Shown: positions 46,247 to 57,929 of the stretch, one piece after another
How the letters are laid out: every line of letters begins with the position of its first letter
Position numbering within the stretch: the first letter of the stretch is position 1
NCBI GenBank assembly: GCA_019426215.1
Contig: CM033393.1
Span: forward strand, 51,958,645-52,022,644
Length of the DNA: 64,000 bases
From: Buddleja alternifolia
Taxonomy: Eukaryota; Streptophyta; Magnoliopsida; Lamiales; Scrophulariaceae
Direction: 5' to 3'
The notes under the pieces: model-generated
The model's database searches: none
The model's input: the letters and a program-made list of their open reading frames with translations, nothing else
What the model was told of the DNA's origin: nothing
Position numbers and translations under genes: made by a program

Positions 46247-46617
46247 GGCTCGAAAATTGCTTGACTTGAGCTTGAGCCGAACTTTTCTGACGAGCTTAAC
46301 AGTTGAGCTCGAGCTCAAAAATGCATATTGAAAGGCTCGCGAAACCAAATAAAAAATAATATTTATTTATTTATTAATATAAATAATATACTATCTTATG
46401 ATATTATATATATATTTAAATAAAGATGTTTTAATATTATCATGATTATATTTAATAATATATATATTAATATAAAATCAATAAATTATATTAATAAAAA
46501 GATGTTTTTTTTATAAGCTCGTGCTCGGCTCTAATCAACTCAGGCTTAAGCTCGAGCTCAAGCTCGAAAATCTTAGCCGGAGCTTGAGCCAAAAATTTGG
46601 TTACGCTCGGCTCGTGT
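46247..46617. mobile_element. GCTC-rich foldback element
   Basis: Left part carries GGCTCGAAAATTGC, GAGCTTGAGCC and GAGCTCGAGCTC; right part has GAGCTCAAGCTCG, GGAGCTTGAGCC and GGCTCGTG in inverse order, around an AT-rich centre (46350-46515). It is typical of repeated non-coding foldback DNA in plants. Ends and target duplication not resolved. Confidence 0.65.
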
Positions 46618-46729
46618 GCAAGTACGTAAAATGCGAGTCCATGCAAATTTTAAGTAATATTTTCGGGCCTCAAGATTATAGCCCATAATTCTTTTCCTTA
46701 ACTTCACAGTAGTCCATGAAAGATACAAC

Positions 46730-46826
46730 GGGCCTGGCCCAAAACGATTTTAAAATTAGGAAATTAAATTATCGTCCTCCCCCAATTTCTTCTCTTCCAA
46801 GAACCACCAGTTATTCAAAACCCTAC
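46730..46826 (+). promoter_or_regulatory. Site II-like motif and telo-box upstream of the 72-aa gene
   Basis: GGGCCTGGCCCAAAA at 46730-46744 contains two GGGCC/GGCCC cores like plant site II elements, and AAACCCTAC at 46818-46826 is a telo-box. The pair is typical of promoters of translation, mitochondrial and cell-cycle housekeeping genes. Confidence 0.6.
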
Positions 46827-46914
46827 AAATCGAAGTGATCCTTTTACAGGTTTGGAGTTGGTAAAAACGAATTGAATCTTTCAACAATCATCATCCGCAG
46901 TGTGATTAAGAATA

Positions 46915-47672
46915 ATGGCTTTGACGAATTTCATACTGACGGTAGCTGGAGTGAGCGCCGTTGTATTGCTGTTGAGGAGCGATGTGAAACAATCAGCCAC
47001 CATCTTCCGCCGTAACGTCCGTCATATCCGTAACTGGCTCGAAGAAGAGTCCGCTACCGCCGCTAAGTACGTACTTTAACCGGCGTAATTTCATTTCATC
47101 TTCTATTATTTTCTTTTTCCTTTCAGATTATGGCTTTTGTAATATTTTAATTTAATGGATCCAATCCATGACACAGTCTTTAGCGATGAATTCAATGGTT
47201 AAGTTTAAAAAGGTAAACAAAATCAATGTAATAGGGCGGTTTTTGATGCTTTGTTGGATTCTAATCTTCTAAAACTAGCTGAAAATTCGGATGGTAGTTT
47301 ATTGTTAAGCTTAAGTTTTAGAAAGTCAGAGACTTGATTGTAATGTTAAGTGATCCTAGGCAATCAAATGCATGGTGGAAGAACTAATATCCGTGTCCGT
47401 TAAGCCTACGAGTTTACTGATCACTATAAAACATGGTTTGATATCAAATGATAGATTCCTTAGAATTGGAACAGAAATACTTCCATTCAAATTTGGATTG
47501 ATTTCTCATCAATTTTAATTCCACGAGCTCAATCGTACCCATCCAAACACACTACAAGCTGTTTTGACAGAAATTGAGCATGATTCATGTTTGATCTTAT
47601 TGCAGGGGAGTGGATAAGGCGAAACCAAAGGAAATACCTGGGAAAGATATCCCTAAGGAGGACAAGCACTAG
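46915..47672 (+). CDS. Small conserved membrane-anchored protein, 72 aa
   Basis: Two exons, 46915-47066 and 47606-47672 (219 nt, TAG stop), with a split AAG codon. N-terminus MALTNFILTVAGVSAVVLLL is one hydrophobic helix. It is followed by a basic stretch (RRNVRHIRNWLEEE) and a hydrophilic Lys/Pro-rich tail (KAKPKEIPGKDIPKEDKH). No domain recognised. Size, single N-terminal helix and the site II/telo-box promoter suggest a housekeeping organelle or ER membrane protein; this is inference. The splice sites are canonical (AA|GTACGT and TTGCAG|G). Confidence 0.75.
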
Positions 47673-49064
47673 ATTCAATTCACGTCTAAGGAACTGCATA
47701 TGGTTGAACTTTTTGTACTTTGCAATTCTATGTAGTGCATAAAATTCTTGGTCATTTCGGTGTACTCCTGTTCCAGAATAATATGTTCTGTTTCTTCTAG
47801 CTCACTTCTGGTTCTCGTCATCCTGCAGCTTGATATTTATTAGTGGGATTTCTCTTGTAAATTTTTTCTAGGCTCTTGCTAGACTGTAGCAGATATATGG
47901 AAATGTTTCGTGATCACAGTCCCGTTCTTAGTACACAAATATATGGAAATATACTACAATGAGGTGTATAAGATTCTTTGGCTTGTGCAGTTGGTATTCT
48001 GGGGTTGGCAAATGCAATCTTTCGATTATTAATTTCTTTTGTGATTGGGTTTTCTTTCTTAATCAAGCTCCAATTTTTTACTAAGCTAAGCTATATAGTT
48101 GTTCTACTTCTACATATGAGCCAGCTATGTGGTCTAACTTCAACAAATCTGCCGTAATGAGTAATTTGTGTTTGTTGCTTGGTGGATGGGGGTGTTGATC
48201 TGCTGCTATGCACCTGCTTGTAAGTTGTACATGTGGATCTTCATTTAAAACTGAAGGAATCTTCTTTGTTAATTTGTTATGGTCATCCAGTCACTGATAT
48301 TTGGTCTTATCAGGGGTTCGTTTTTTAGAATAAGTATTAACGAGGTCCGAGATTTTGAGTCCCGACACAAACATTGGTTTGGTGGATTCTGCAAGGGTTT
48401 CTGTAAACTTGTAACAGTTGGATCACAACTAGCAAATAGAGCAAGTTCGTAATACTATGCTGATTTAAGATTGTACTGAATTGTGACCTCGTTTCAAATG
48501 GCAATTGCAAGCATTGCTCTTGTAGTTGATAGTGTTGAATGATGATGAATGAATCTATTGAACTCCCAAAGCCTGTTTTCAAGTCGCCTACAATGGGTTT
48601 GAATCCAGCAGAGAATCTGACCAGTGTACTCTTACGCACGGATGAAGGATCCTTGGGAAGAATTTCATGCAGTTCGCCAACAAATGAGGCTCTACAACTC
48701 TTCAACGAGTATTATTCTGTTTTCTATCATATTTAATTTTATCATCAACTTTCAAGTCAATGTATGGCATGTGTTTAAATAAATGAAACTAGAAAAACTT
48801 AAAAACTATAACACTAAAGTCGAATCCATGCCAAGGGACTGACAGTTCTAAAGTAAAAGAACTGAGATAATATCATTTAATAAGTTCTTTTTCCTACACA
48901 GCTATTTTGTATAGTATGAAGTAGATCCCATCAATTTATGTTCTCATCATTTATTCACCCTAATATCTTAATTAGTACACAATATGAGTGTATATATAGT
49001 AATCAAAACGCTGCGAGCTGCAGGTTAATCACTATCATCCTCGTTATCTTGATTCCCGAAGGGT
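47673..49064. other. 3' flank and duplicated WRKY 3' flank
   Basis: From about 48330 the sequence is a diverged direct copy of the downstream flank of the real WRKY gene (52790 onward). No gene seen. Confidence 0.6.
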
Positions 49065-49440
49065 TCACAAAGGAGGATAAATCTACATCTGATTCAGATT
49101 TTGTTCAAAATTGTCCTAGGCTTTTGAGGCTTTTTCTACAGGATGTGTGCGCCTTCCTTCATAGGTTGTCACCACGCTGCACTTGCTTCTTCACAATCGC
49201 TGCACTTGATGCGTACATCAATAGTAACTTCTGCCAACAATAATAAAATCTATCAGTTTAATTAATAATTACTATATGCTCTTAACTAGTTTTATTTGCC
49301 CTCTAATATAATAGTTCCATGAACACTCGAACTTTGCAAAAGTGTCAACCTTATAATCCATCTGCAACACTATATAAAGCATGTATATACAGCGAATGTG
49401 GCTTATATATCTATCTATATCTATATCTATACTACTATAG
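48330..49440. repeat. Segmental duplicate of WRKY 3' region (copy 1)
   Basis: Direct copy of about 52790-53940: shared CTTGTAACAGTTGGATCACA, GATTTAAG...GTACTGAATTGTG, AACTCCCAAAG, and the WRKY last exon. Numerous substitutions and indels show that it is not recent. Copy 2 is the functional one. Confidence 0.88.
49065..49230 (-). pseudogene. WRKY last-exon pseudogene
   Basis: Matches the last exon of the WRKY gene at 53612-53789, including the acceptor (GGCAG) and AAGTTACTAT. A CGA to TGA change gives a stop right after SYY, about 22 bp that encode the region after QVQRL are deleted, and there is a small insertion near the end. The zinc-finger spacing is destroyed. No exon 1 (WRKYGQK part) lies nearby, so the duplication was partial and the copy is not functional. 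Confidence 0.88.
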
Positions 49441-49542
49441 AAGTATGGATCTTACATGGTGATTCTTCCGATCGTAAAAATACTAATTTACTTTTCATTG
49501 TTAACACATTTAAACACTTAATAACAATTATCAACACATGTA

Positions 49543-49737
49543 GATGATAAAAAAAAAAAAAAAAAAAGCTCTCCAACTCTCCACCTTTCCAGATGCTATG
49601 GAAATCCAAGAGCTTAATTTTATTTTTATTTATTTTAATATTCTGTAGATGATGAAAAAAGAAAGCTCTCCACCTTTCCAACTGCTATGGAAATCAAAGA
49701 GCTTAATTCTTTTTTAATATTCCAAGAGCTTAATTGT
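49543..49737. repeat. Two-unit direct repeat
   Basis: Two units each read GTAGATGAT, an A-rich stretch, AGCTCTCCACCTTTCCA, GCTATGGAAATC and AGAGCTTAAT, followed by a third partial unit (CCAAGAGCTTAATT). Non-coding. Confidence 0.75.
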
Positions 49738-50147
49738 TGGCATTAAAGAAATGACGTTTTACAGATCATAACATTTTCAATGTGGAATGCTGTAAAATTC
49801 AAAGTTATTTGTGAACCTGAATGATTAAGCAATTTGATATTCTGCACTAATCAAATGCCTAATTGATAATTCATAAAAAAAAAATTCAAATCAAATGTTT
49901 GTTGACAGATTAATTGGTGCATACTGCATTTGCATAAGCAACAACAGTGTCATTGTTGAGAGTAGAAGTAGTTGACAAGATTTCTATTATGCGTGCAGTT
50001 TGTATTTAATAAGTTTTTTTTACAGTAGATTCACATAAAGGTAAATTTCCAAGTATTTTCATTTTGTTTTCAACTTCATTCTCAGTTTCAATAAAATACA
50101 ATTGAAAATAACCTGGGCCATTTTCATTAGGGGTTAACCCTGGAAGG

Positions 50148-50960
50148 TCATGACAGACAAGCCCTTGTGCTCGAAAAGTGTAAATCCCATGTCTTGCAGA
50201 TGCAAAAATCCTTATCTAATTTTACACCAAATGATGTGAAAGAGAATATGCTATTGAATGCACAAATATTTTTTCGAAATTCAATGGCCTCTTCTGATTG
50301 AGAAGTAAACAAATCATACAATTCATCAGGAACTTCAATGGGTACGAGCTTAATTTTTCCATTGCCACAGCAAAAATCCGGAGCCTTATATTCAAATCTT
50401 ATAGCTCCACAATAAATGTAATTGGGTATTTTTGCCAATTCATGTAACTCTGAGCATATGGGATCATATCGTAATTAATGAACCTAAAAGAATACAAATA
50501 TTATATAATTTAGTAAAGCAAAATGATTTGTTTCTATGTATCACATTATATTAGATAACTCTGAAACTTTGAAATTACTAACCTTCTCCACACAGACTCA
50601 TTTGAGCTCTAAGAAACCACTCAGAACTTTGCTTATTTTCCATTGATTTTCTCTTTTTTTTTTTATGTTCTTGAATTTTATTGATATAATCTTGTCTATC
50701 TGTAGCATTTAGACATGCATATTTCCTTTTTATTTGATCAATATTCCTCTGTCGGCACACATCTGCCATGATAGCATACGAATTTTCATTTTTATGTAAG
50801 TATTATCCTATTTTTTGAGTGGTTGATTAAAGATTAACTAACATCTTCTAGAATATAAATCAATAAAAAGTTCAAAATCACATAAAAAATTACCTGAAGA
50901 TGAATTTGTTAAGGAGGATTGTTGACGAAACATGATTCTCAAGAGAATCGTAGAGCTTGA
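50148..50960 (-). pseudogene. Helitron helicase-like protein fragment
   Basis: Two minus-strand frames carry MADVCRQRNIDQIKRKYACL (right) and CGAIRFEYKAPDFCCGNGKI with IKLVPIEVPDELYDLF, FRKNICAFNSIFSFTSFGVK (left). The FCCGNGKI and NIxxFNSxFSFTS pattern is the region just N-terminal to the Rep/helicase part of plant Helitron proteins and their PIF1-like relatives. No Rep motifs or helicase motifs follow, and the two frames are not cleanly joined, so this is a captured or decayed fragment. Confidence 0.7.
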
Positions 50961-52031
50961 TTGGTTGGAGAAATTTACCTTGCAAACCAAAGGGTGGCAT
51001 ATTAATATTCACTATTCAGTAATTAATTTTACTTTATGTAATTGCATTTATATAGAAAAGTTTATATAGATACATCAAACATAATTATAAAACTAACATT
51101 TTCCCCTTTGTTAGTCATCCATCTACCCCTCCAACTTGTCTGACGATTCATTGTCTCTATAAACTTTTCTATAAAAAGGATGGTAGGAATATAAAGATTA
51201 TTGATAAGCTACATTGCTAAACCTCTTTGAAGAGTGACCAATTCCACAAAGATTATAGGATTGTATTCTTTCTTGTTTACATATTCAATTAGAATTTGAT
51301 TTCTTCTATTTATTTTACTACTTATTATGTTTTGCATCCCTAACTTTTGATTTTATTTGAATAGATTTCTGAGTTACTTGTACAGTTTAACTTTCGACCA
51401 AAGCACATGAGGTTGCTATTATGGTGTGGGTTGAACATTGATATCCTAACCTTTTGGAGGGAACAGGATTAAAGAACCAGAACTTAAAGTAGAAAATTCA
51501 TGGAATCAAGCATTCCATGTATTTTTTTCGTCAGAGACAATTAATGTACATATGAATTAAATATTAAATAGCAAGAAAATTATATGACTTGTTAATGCTA
51601 CCTTCAATCCCATGTAATTGTTTACAATTAGTTAGTATTAGTGGTACAATCTCAAGGGTGTAATCAGTACCTTTTTCAGTTGTTTTATTCAATGAATTAT
51701 GATAGCGTTTTGTGTGACATGATATTGAACAGTCTAGCTCCTTCAAATCCCGCACCATAATTAAATCCTAATCTAAATGAAACCATATATATTCAGCTAC
51801 CAAAACATCCTTCAAACAAGTGAAAACTTGATCCTCAAGACAAACTGAAAAGAGAAACTATGAACTCGAATTCGCATCCTACAATCATTTTCAACATAAT
51901 TCCAATACACAAAACATTAATAAAAAATAGGAGCCAAAAGATAATACCTTTCCGTTTGGATCCTCTTATTCAAATACCTATTCACATGAATTGCATATGA
52001 AAGATTGGGGGAATCCAATTGGAAAATTACT

Positions 52032-52415
52032 TCTGAATTGCGTGCATACTCTAGATACATATTTTTAGGAAAGAAGAAGCCAATGATAGGCTTGAAAAAC
52101 CAACAATTACGTCTGCTACTTTTTTGCAGATTTCTTTTTTACCAATTATTTTCAAATTTGATTTAATAAATAAATAAATAATAGTCTGAATTGCATACTC
52201 TAGATACTAATATTTAGGGAAGAAGTAGCCAATGATAGGCGTGGTGATTTCTTTTTTACCAATTATTTTCATATTTGATTTAATAAATAAATAAATAATA
52301 GTCTGAATTGCGTACTCTAGATACTAATATTTAGGGAAGAAGAAGCCAATGATAGGCGTGGTGATTTCTTTTTTATCAATTATTTTCATATTTGATTTAA
52401 TAAATAAATAATAGG
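52032..52415. repeat. Three-unit tandem repeat (about 117-153 bp)
   Basis: Units start TCTGAATTGC at 52032, 52185 and 52302. Each holds ATACTCTAGATAC or GTACTCTAGATAC, GCCAATGATAGGC, TTTCTTTTTTACCAATTATT and a TAAATAAATAA run. The first unit has an extra 36 bp. Non-coding. Confidence 0.85.
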
Positions 52416-52480
52416 AGTGACCTAATGTACATCTACATTTACATGTAATTGTAGAGTCCTAATGTACATAATAAAATAAA

Positions 52481-52652
52481 GAGTGATGCTATATACCCCC
52501 TCTTATATATCACCGATTTTTCACTCCCCCTGCTTTTGGCAAGAAATCATTTTCAATTAATTGATTTTAATGAATTTAATACATCCATACTTTCTAAATC
52601 AAGGGGGGGTGAAAAATCGGTGGTATGAAAACGGTGGTATATAGCATTTTCC
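52481..52652. mobile_element. Mutator-type MITE, 172 bp
   Basis: Ends are inverted: left GATGCTATATACC...CACCGATTTTTCAC, right complement AATGCTATATACCACCG...CACCGATTTTTCACC. It is flanked by a 9-bp duplication TAAAATAAA at 52472-52480 and 52653-52661. No coding capacity. Confidence 0.85.
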
Positions 52653-52789
52653 TAAAATAAAACTTAGTTGTATTATTTGTTTTGGACTCTTTTGCCATTA
52701 AAAGATTGAATTTCATAGGAATATTTTAAGTACATCAAAAATGCCAAAAAAATTAACTCGTACTTTTATAATAGAATAGAATGGATTAT

Positions 52790-53940
52790 TAAGGAGGCCC
52801 AAGACTTTGAGTCCAGACACATTATATTGGTGTGGTGGATTCCGCTAGGGTTTCTGTAAACTTGTAACAGTTGGATCACAACTACCAAATAGAGCTAGTT
52901 CATAATACTATGCAGATTTAAGTTTGTACTGAATTGTGTACTCTTTTCAAATGGCATTTGCAAACATTGAATGATGATGAGTTAATCTATTGAACTCCCA
53001 AAGGTTCCCCATCAAAAAAATAAAGAACTCCCAAAGGTTGTTTTCAAGTCACTTACAATGGTTTGAGTCCAAATCCCGAATATTATCCCATTATAACACA
53101 AATGTTGAATGTCGATAATCAATTAATGACGGATTGATCTCTTATTGCACTAGCAGAGAATCTGACTAATGTACTCTTACACGCGGATTAGGGATCCTTG
53201 GGAAGAACTTCATGCAGTTCGCCAAGAAATATGAAGCCATAGAAATTCTTCAATGAGTATTATTCGGCTTTCAATCATATTGTATCATCAACATTTAAGT
53301 CAATTTATGGGATGTGTTTAAATAAATGAAACAAGAAAAGCTAATAAACTATTACACTAAAGTTGAATCCATGCCAAGGGACCGACAGTTTTGAAGAAAA
53401 AGAACTGAGATAATATCATTAATAAATTCTTTTTCCTACACAACTATTTTGCATAGTATGAAGTGGATCGGATCCCATCAATTTATATTCTCATCCTAAT
53501 ATCCTAATTAGTACACAATATGAGTGTATATATTGTAATCAAACGCTGCTAGCTGCAAGTTAATGTCTATATATATATCATCACTGTTATATATCTTGAT
53601 TCCTAAAGGGTTCACAAAGGAGGATAAATCTGCATCTGATTCAGAATTTGTTCAAAGTTGTCTGAGGCTTTTGCCACAGGATGTGTGTGCCTTCCTTCAT
53701 AGGTTGTCACCACGACACCCTCATCTCTACATAACCGCTGCACTTGCTTCTTCACATTGCATCCATGATGCGTACATCGATAGTAACTTCTGCATGCCAA
53801 CAATAATAAAATCCATCAGTTTAATTAATAACTACTATATGCTTTTAACTAGTTTTATTTACCCTCTAATATATTAGTTTCATGAACACTCGAACTTCGC
53901 AAAAGTGTCAACCTTATATCCATCTGCAGCATTATATAAA
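52790..53940. repeat. Segmental duplicate of WRKY 3' region (functional copy)
   Basis: Counterpart of 48330-49440. Includes the WRKY last exon and about 0.8 kb of downstream sequence. Confidence 0.88.
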
Positions 53941-55519
53941 CTAGCGACCGAAGCACACTCAATGAGTGTGCAATGCAAATAAATAATATAAAATGAAAAT
54001 AAATGATATAAAATAATTCTTTCAAGTAAAATTCATTTATTTAGTATTCCAAAAATAAAACATTGCGAGCAAGACAATGAATAAAAGAAATCATCAAAAA
54101 TTTGTACATCCTATGTACATCATAAACCTTAACAACTTCTAGAAAAATAATTCAACAGTCATTTCAAAAAAATAGAACAAACTTAAATAATAATAAACGA
54201 ATCTACAATATATATATATATGTGTGTGTATATGTACACACGTTTGATACTGAACTTATTTCTCTTGGAACCAATAAGTTAAAGAGTAATTTTGCTCCCA
54301 TTCAATTTGGTTCCAAAAAGCCACCTCCAACCATTTCTTATATAAACCTTGCATCTTGAATTTTGTCACTACAAAATCAGCAATTGACATTTTCAATTTT
54401 GTCCAACTTGGAGAAATTGCATGTACCACCATTTAGAAGGAACATAAATTGGTTCAAACTATTCCATCTCACCCAACAATTTTTGTATACTCCTCATAAG
54501 ACTCAAATGTAATAACATAAACTTTTGAAAAAATATTTTTTTTAAAAAAAAAAACTAAAAGAAAGTAAAATAAGAATCCGACATTCGGCAATAGGAATTC
54601 CTTACCTAAAGACATTAACCTTTTTGAATTACTTCTAACAGGGAACTACACGGTTCACTTTGCAGGCGTTTTCATTGAGAGAATTCGTTGAGGTTATATG
54701 AAATTGCATGATATAACAAACAAATGCAATTCTACTAATTTTCTTGAAAGGTGGAATTGTGTTTTTGTTAATGTATTCGATAACATACCAAACCGTTTAG
54801 AATACATCCATTGACTGAAGTTAGATCCAAATAAGAAACTTAGAAGGTAAAAAAAATATAAACACCAAGACCTCTTTGATTATGTTCACTTTGATTTCAA
54901 AGAAAAATAAGGGGAAGAAAAAAACGAAAAAAAAAAGAATAATCATCAACTATTGCTACAGAGGAAAAGAAAAGAAACTATAAGAATTAAAATCAACCAA
55001 ATTTTGAACTCTAAGGTGCTCATGTTTAATAAAAGAGTATAGATAGTATGTATATATATATGTTTGTGTATGTACAAAGATGAATGATCTTGTAATAAAA
55101 TTTAAGAGAAGCATGTATATAGATGTATACCTAGGGAATTGTTTGTTCTTCACAGATTTTTGACCATACTTTCTCCAGCGATAACCATCATCAAGTATGT
55201 CAACTATGCTTCTTGTTTGGAAAGCAAATCTGCTGGGCTTTCTAATTTTCTTTTCTGCAGCCTTCTTCTTCCCAGTCCCAACTGATGCTTTCGTCTCGCC
55301 ATTGACAGCCACAAGCCCTAGCTCAGTCTCGGCATTATTATACAACGCGTGATCTTTTAGTTCTGCTGTAGAGAAATGACCAATTTCCCTCTTGAACCCC
55401 ACAAATCTATCAGAGTTTGTGTCATCGTATAAGCTATTCATCACCATGTTTGGTGCAAAATTAGATGAAGCCGGAATCCACGAATTAAGAGAGAGCGTAG
55501 GATGGTTATTGATCTCCAT
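53612..55519 (-). CDS. WRKY transcription factor, group IIc (WRKY75/24/43-like)
   Basis: Two exons, 55519-55131 and 53789-53612 (567 nt, 188 aa, TGA stop), joined by a 1.34 kb phase-2 intron at the R codon (PR|SYYRC), the conserved intron position of WRKY domains. Residues 1-80 are unstructured; 84-97 are Lys-rich ([14 protein letters not shown]), a likely nuclear signal. The WRKY domain runs from about 105 to 170: WRKYGQK at 115-121, then [20 protein letters not shown] with zinc ligands C135, C140, H164 and H166 (C-X4-C-X23-H-X-H). It ends [16 protein letters not shown], characteristic of the WRKY75/24/43/45/56 clade. Binds W-box (TTGAC) DNA; clade members act in defence, phosphate starvation and senescence. 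A TTGACC motif lies about 560 bp upstream on its own strand (56080-56085), compatible with auto-regulation. WRKYGQK is followed by SVKNKQ, where I recall AVKNNK in relatives. Confidence 0.95.
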
Positions 55520-56590
55520 TAGTAGGGGAAAAGAAAACCTTCCTTATGCAGATATAAAATTGAAGAAAAATATGGAAATTCAAATACGGGTCCAGAATAA
55601 ATTAGAAAGTACGGCTGCTTGAAGCCTGAAGGCCAACCAACAATTCTAGACGTGAATAGTTTTAAAATATGCAGAAAAGTTTGAAGGGATAAAAGTAAAT
55701 TAAATCTCAGAATGCTGTCATCTTAAGATAATAAAATATATATATTAAGTAAGAAAAAAGATGGGAGATCAAAGTTAATTATATGGTTAATTTGTTAGTC
55801 CAGATTCATGAGAATTTCTTAGTTTGGAAAAGTGGGGATGGCGGCCTTATCACTAAGGTCTAAGATAAAGACTATGAAGGTTCGCGGGTGTCGGAGCGGA
55901 TCTTCTATCACATACGTCGTACCACAATGGTATTATATTATGGGATTGATAAGTATCTATTTATTTAAATAATTATTAAAAGTTTAGTTTTAAATAGACG
56001 CACACTTGTCGATTTCACAAAAATGTGATACTATTGTAGTACGATATTGTAGGATAGAAAATTTACTCCGGTTATGTTCGGTCAAATGAGCTAATTAATT
56101 TTGCACATCTTTTTTTACTTTTCTTTTTCATTTCTGTTTGGTTGAGAAATCGAGATGATGAAGATGTTCTAGAACTATTAGTTTTTTAGCCTGTTGACAA
56201 GTTTTTATCACGCAATTTCACCATATAAAGGCTTCCAAATTTTTAATTAGAGCTGGCTAGCTACAGCCTAGGTGATTAATACATATACCTGTAGCTTGGC
56301 GAAATTTAATTATTAGTGTTAATTTACTGCGATATTTTTAATTTCGTAACTATGATTGACAATTCAACCTGATTCAAGATCATTGTTATTGGGGATTTTT
56401 TGTTGGGTAATTCTATATTAGATTGAATTTTATAGTGTGAGCGTAAATTTTGTATTTTTTCACATTTGTGTAGAGACCGTACACTATACAACTTATTGTA
56501 TGATAAACATAGATCTTAAGACTATTAAACTCGATCTAGTATATAATTTTCTCTACTTCTTGTCGGCTCTTGAAAAGTTTATGATACTTT

Positions 56591-57023
56591 GGCTCTGTAT
56601 GGTTGTGTTTTCGAAAATAAATTTTGAATATTTATTGGAAAATATGTATTATAGAAATTCGTGTGAAAATATTAATTATTTTTGTTTGTTTGGATGTGTT
56701 TTTGAGAAATGTTTGGAAATTGTAGAGATGTGATATAAAGTTGATTGAATTAGTTATATATGTAATGATGATAAGAGAAAAAATTAGAATAATATTTTAC
56801 TTATGATAAAGTAAGAAAGAGAATGTGTTGGATAGTTGAATTATGTAATTAATGAAGAGAGAGAATGAAGTGATTCAAATTATGAAATGATGAGTAGTTA
56901 TATAAGGGAATGTGTAATAGAATTTAAAATTTGAGTATTTTTTATAAAATTTACCTTTCTATTTTTATTTTTCGAAGATTCAAAAAATAAAAATACACTC
57001 AAAATACCTAACCATTCAAAGCC
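56591..57023. mobile_element. Tourist-like MITE, 433 bp
   Basis: TIRs GGCTCTGTATGGTTGTG and (complement of the right end) GGCTTTGAATGGTTAGG, flanked by TTT on both sides (56588-56590 and 57024-57026). The interior resembles the right part of the 1.7 kb element at 33046-34759 (GATGTGATATAAAG, TGTGTAATAGAA), so they are one family. Confidence 0.8.
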
Positions 57024-57028
57024 TTTTT

Positions 57029-57434
57029 GGGAATGTTTGGTTATGTTTTCAACTCATGTTTGGTCCAAAATCCCCACCAAACAATGTTTGGCTCACACAA
57101 TATTCGATCAAAAATACACTACTTTTTTGGTCCAAAAAAATATAATAATTATTTTCCATCTTTCTACACCTACTTTGTCCCTACACTCCTCTCTATGTGC
57201 TCTCTCTCTTCTCTCTCCTCTCTATCAGACAAAAGCTTCATGATTTGACTGCTACAGTAACTTTTGTTCCCTCTGAAAACAAAACCAAATATTATCTCAC
57301 CAAAAAAACACACTCAAAAACCAACTCCCAAAATAAAACCAAACACAATCTCATGAAACACGCACGTGTCCCCATAAATTTCTCACCAATAATTCTTACC
57401 AAAATACCATCCTAAAACATAACCAAACATAGCC
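57029..57434. mobile_element. Tourist-like MITE, 406 bp
   Basis: Left end GGGAATGTTTGGTTATGTTT, complement of right end GGCTATGTTTGGTTATGTTT, flanked by TTT (57026-57028 and 57435-57437). The interior is CT-rich in places (57180-57230) with repeated CACCAAAA blocks; no coding. It starts two bases after the previous element's target site. Confidence 0.8.
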
Positions 57435-57929
57435 TTTGATTTTCATGCAATAGTTGCATGGAACAAAAGAAATTCTGGATCATACACGTGCTTTAGAAAA
57501 TTGACCAAAATCAAACTGCTGTACCGCCCGCAGCATTAATTAATTTGACAGAGGTAATTCAGATTATTCAAACTTCGAACAAATAGCGTACGGGTTGATT
57601 GTAAAGTCAAGATGCATATGGTAAGTAAGTTTATATTATAATATCAATTGTGAACATAATATTCTTGATTTTTCATTATTTATCCCAATTAGCAACAATA
57701 TTATTTTTTTAATAATCAATTAATTATATGTATTAATTATATCTTGAATATAAATCATCAATCAATATATAACACTAATTGTAACAACAACAAAAAAAGT
57801 CAATATATAACACTAATATTAAATTACAACATCTAACAACTATTAATAAAGTAGAGAAATACTCACACACTGTCAGTGAAAATAAAATCCGAAAACTCTA
57901 ATATTTTGGGATATCAACTTTGTCAATTT

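Larger units (their letters stand above)
43847..46914. other. 3.1 kb intergenic region
   Basis: AT-rich, no gene recognised. Contains an AT microsatellite (about 44900-44921) between two near-copies of ATTGTACAAAA, a 75-nt hairpin (45457-45531), inverted sequences around 45890-46040, and a GCTC-rich foldback (46247-46617). The right end is the promoter of the gene at 46915. Confidence 0.6.
55520..57929. other. WRKY promoter region and adjacent MITEs
   Basis: WRKY leader and promoter to about 56500, then two abutting Tourist-like elements (56591-57023, 57029-57434), then AT-rich spacer to the LTR retrotransposon. No gene seen. Confidence 0.6.

Noticed and set aside
48938..49243. 101-residue plus-strand open frame (and its counterpart 53563-53877)
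   Set aside because: Both are antisense to the WRKY last exon or its pseudogene copy; shadows.
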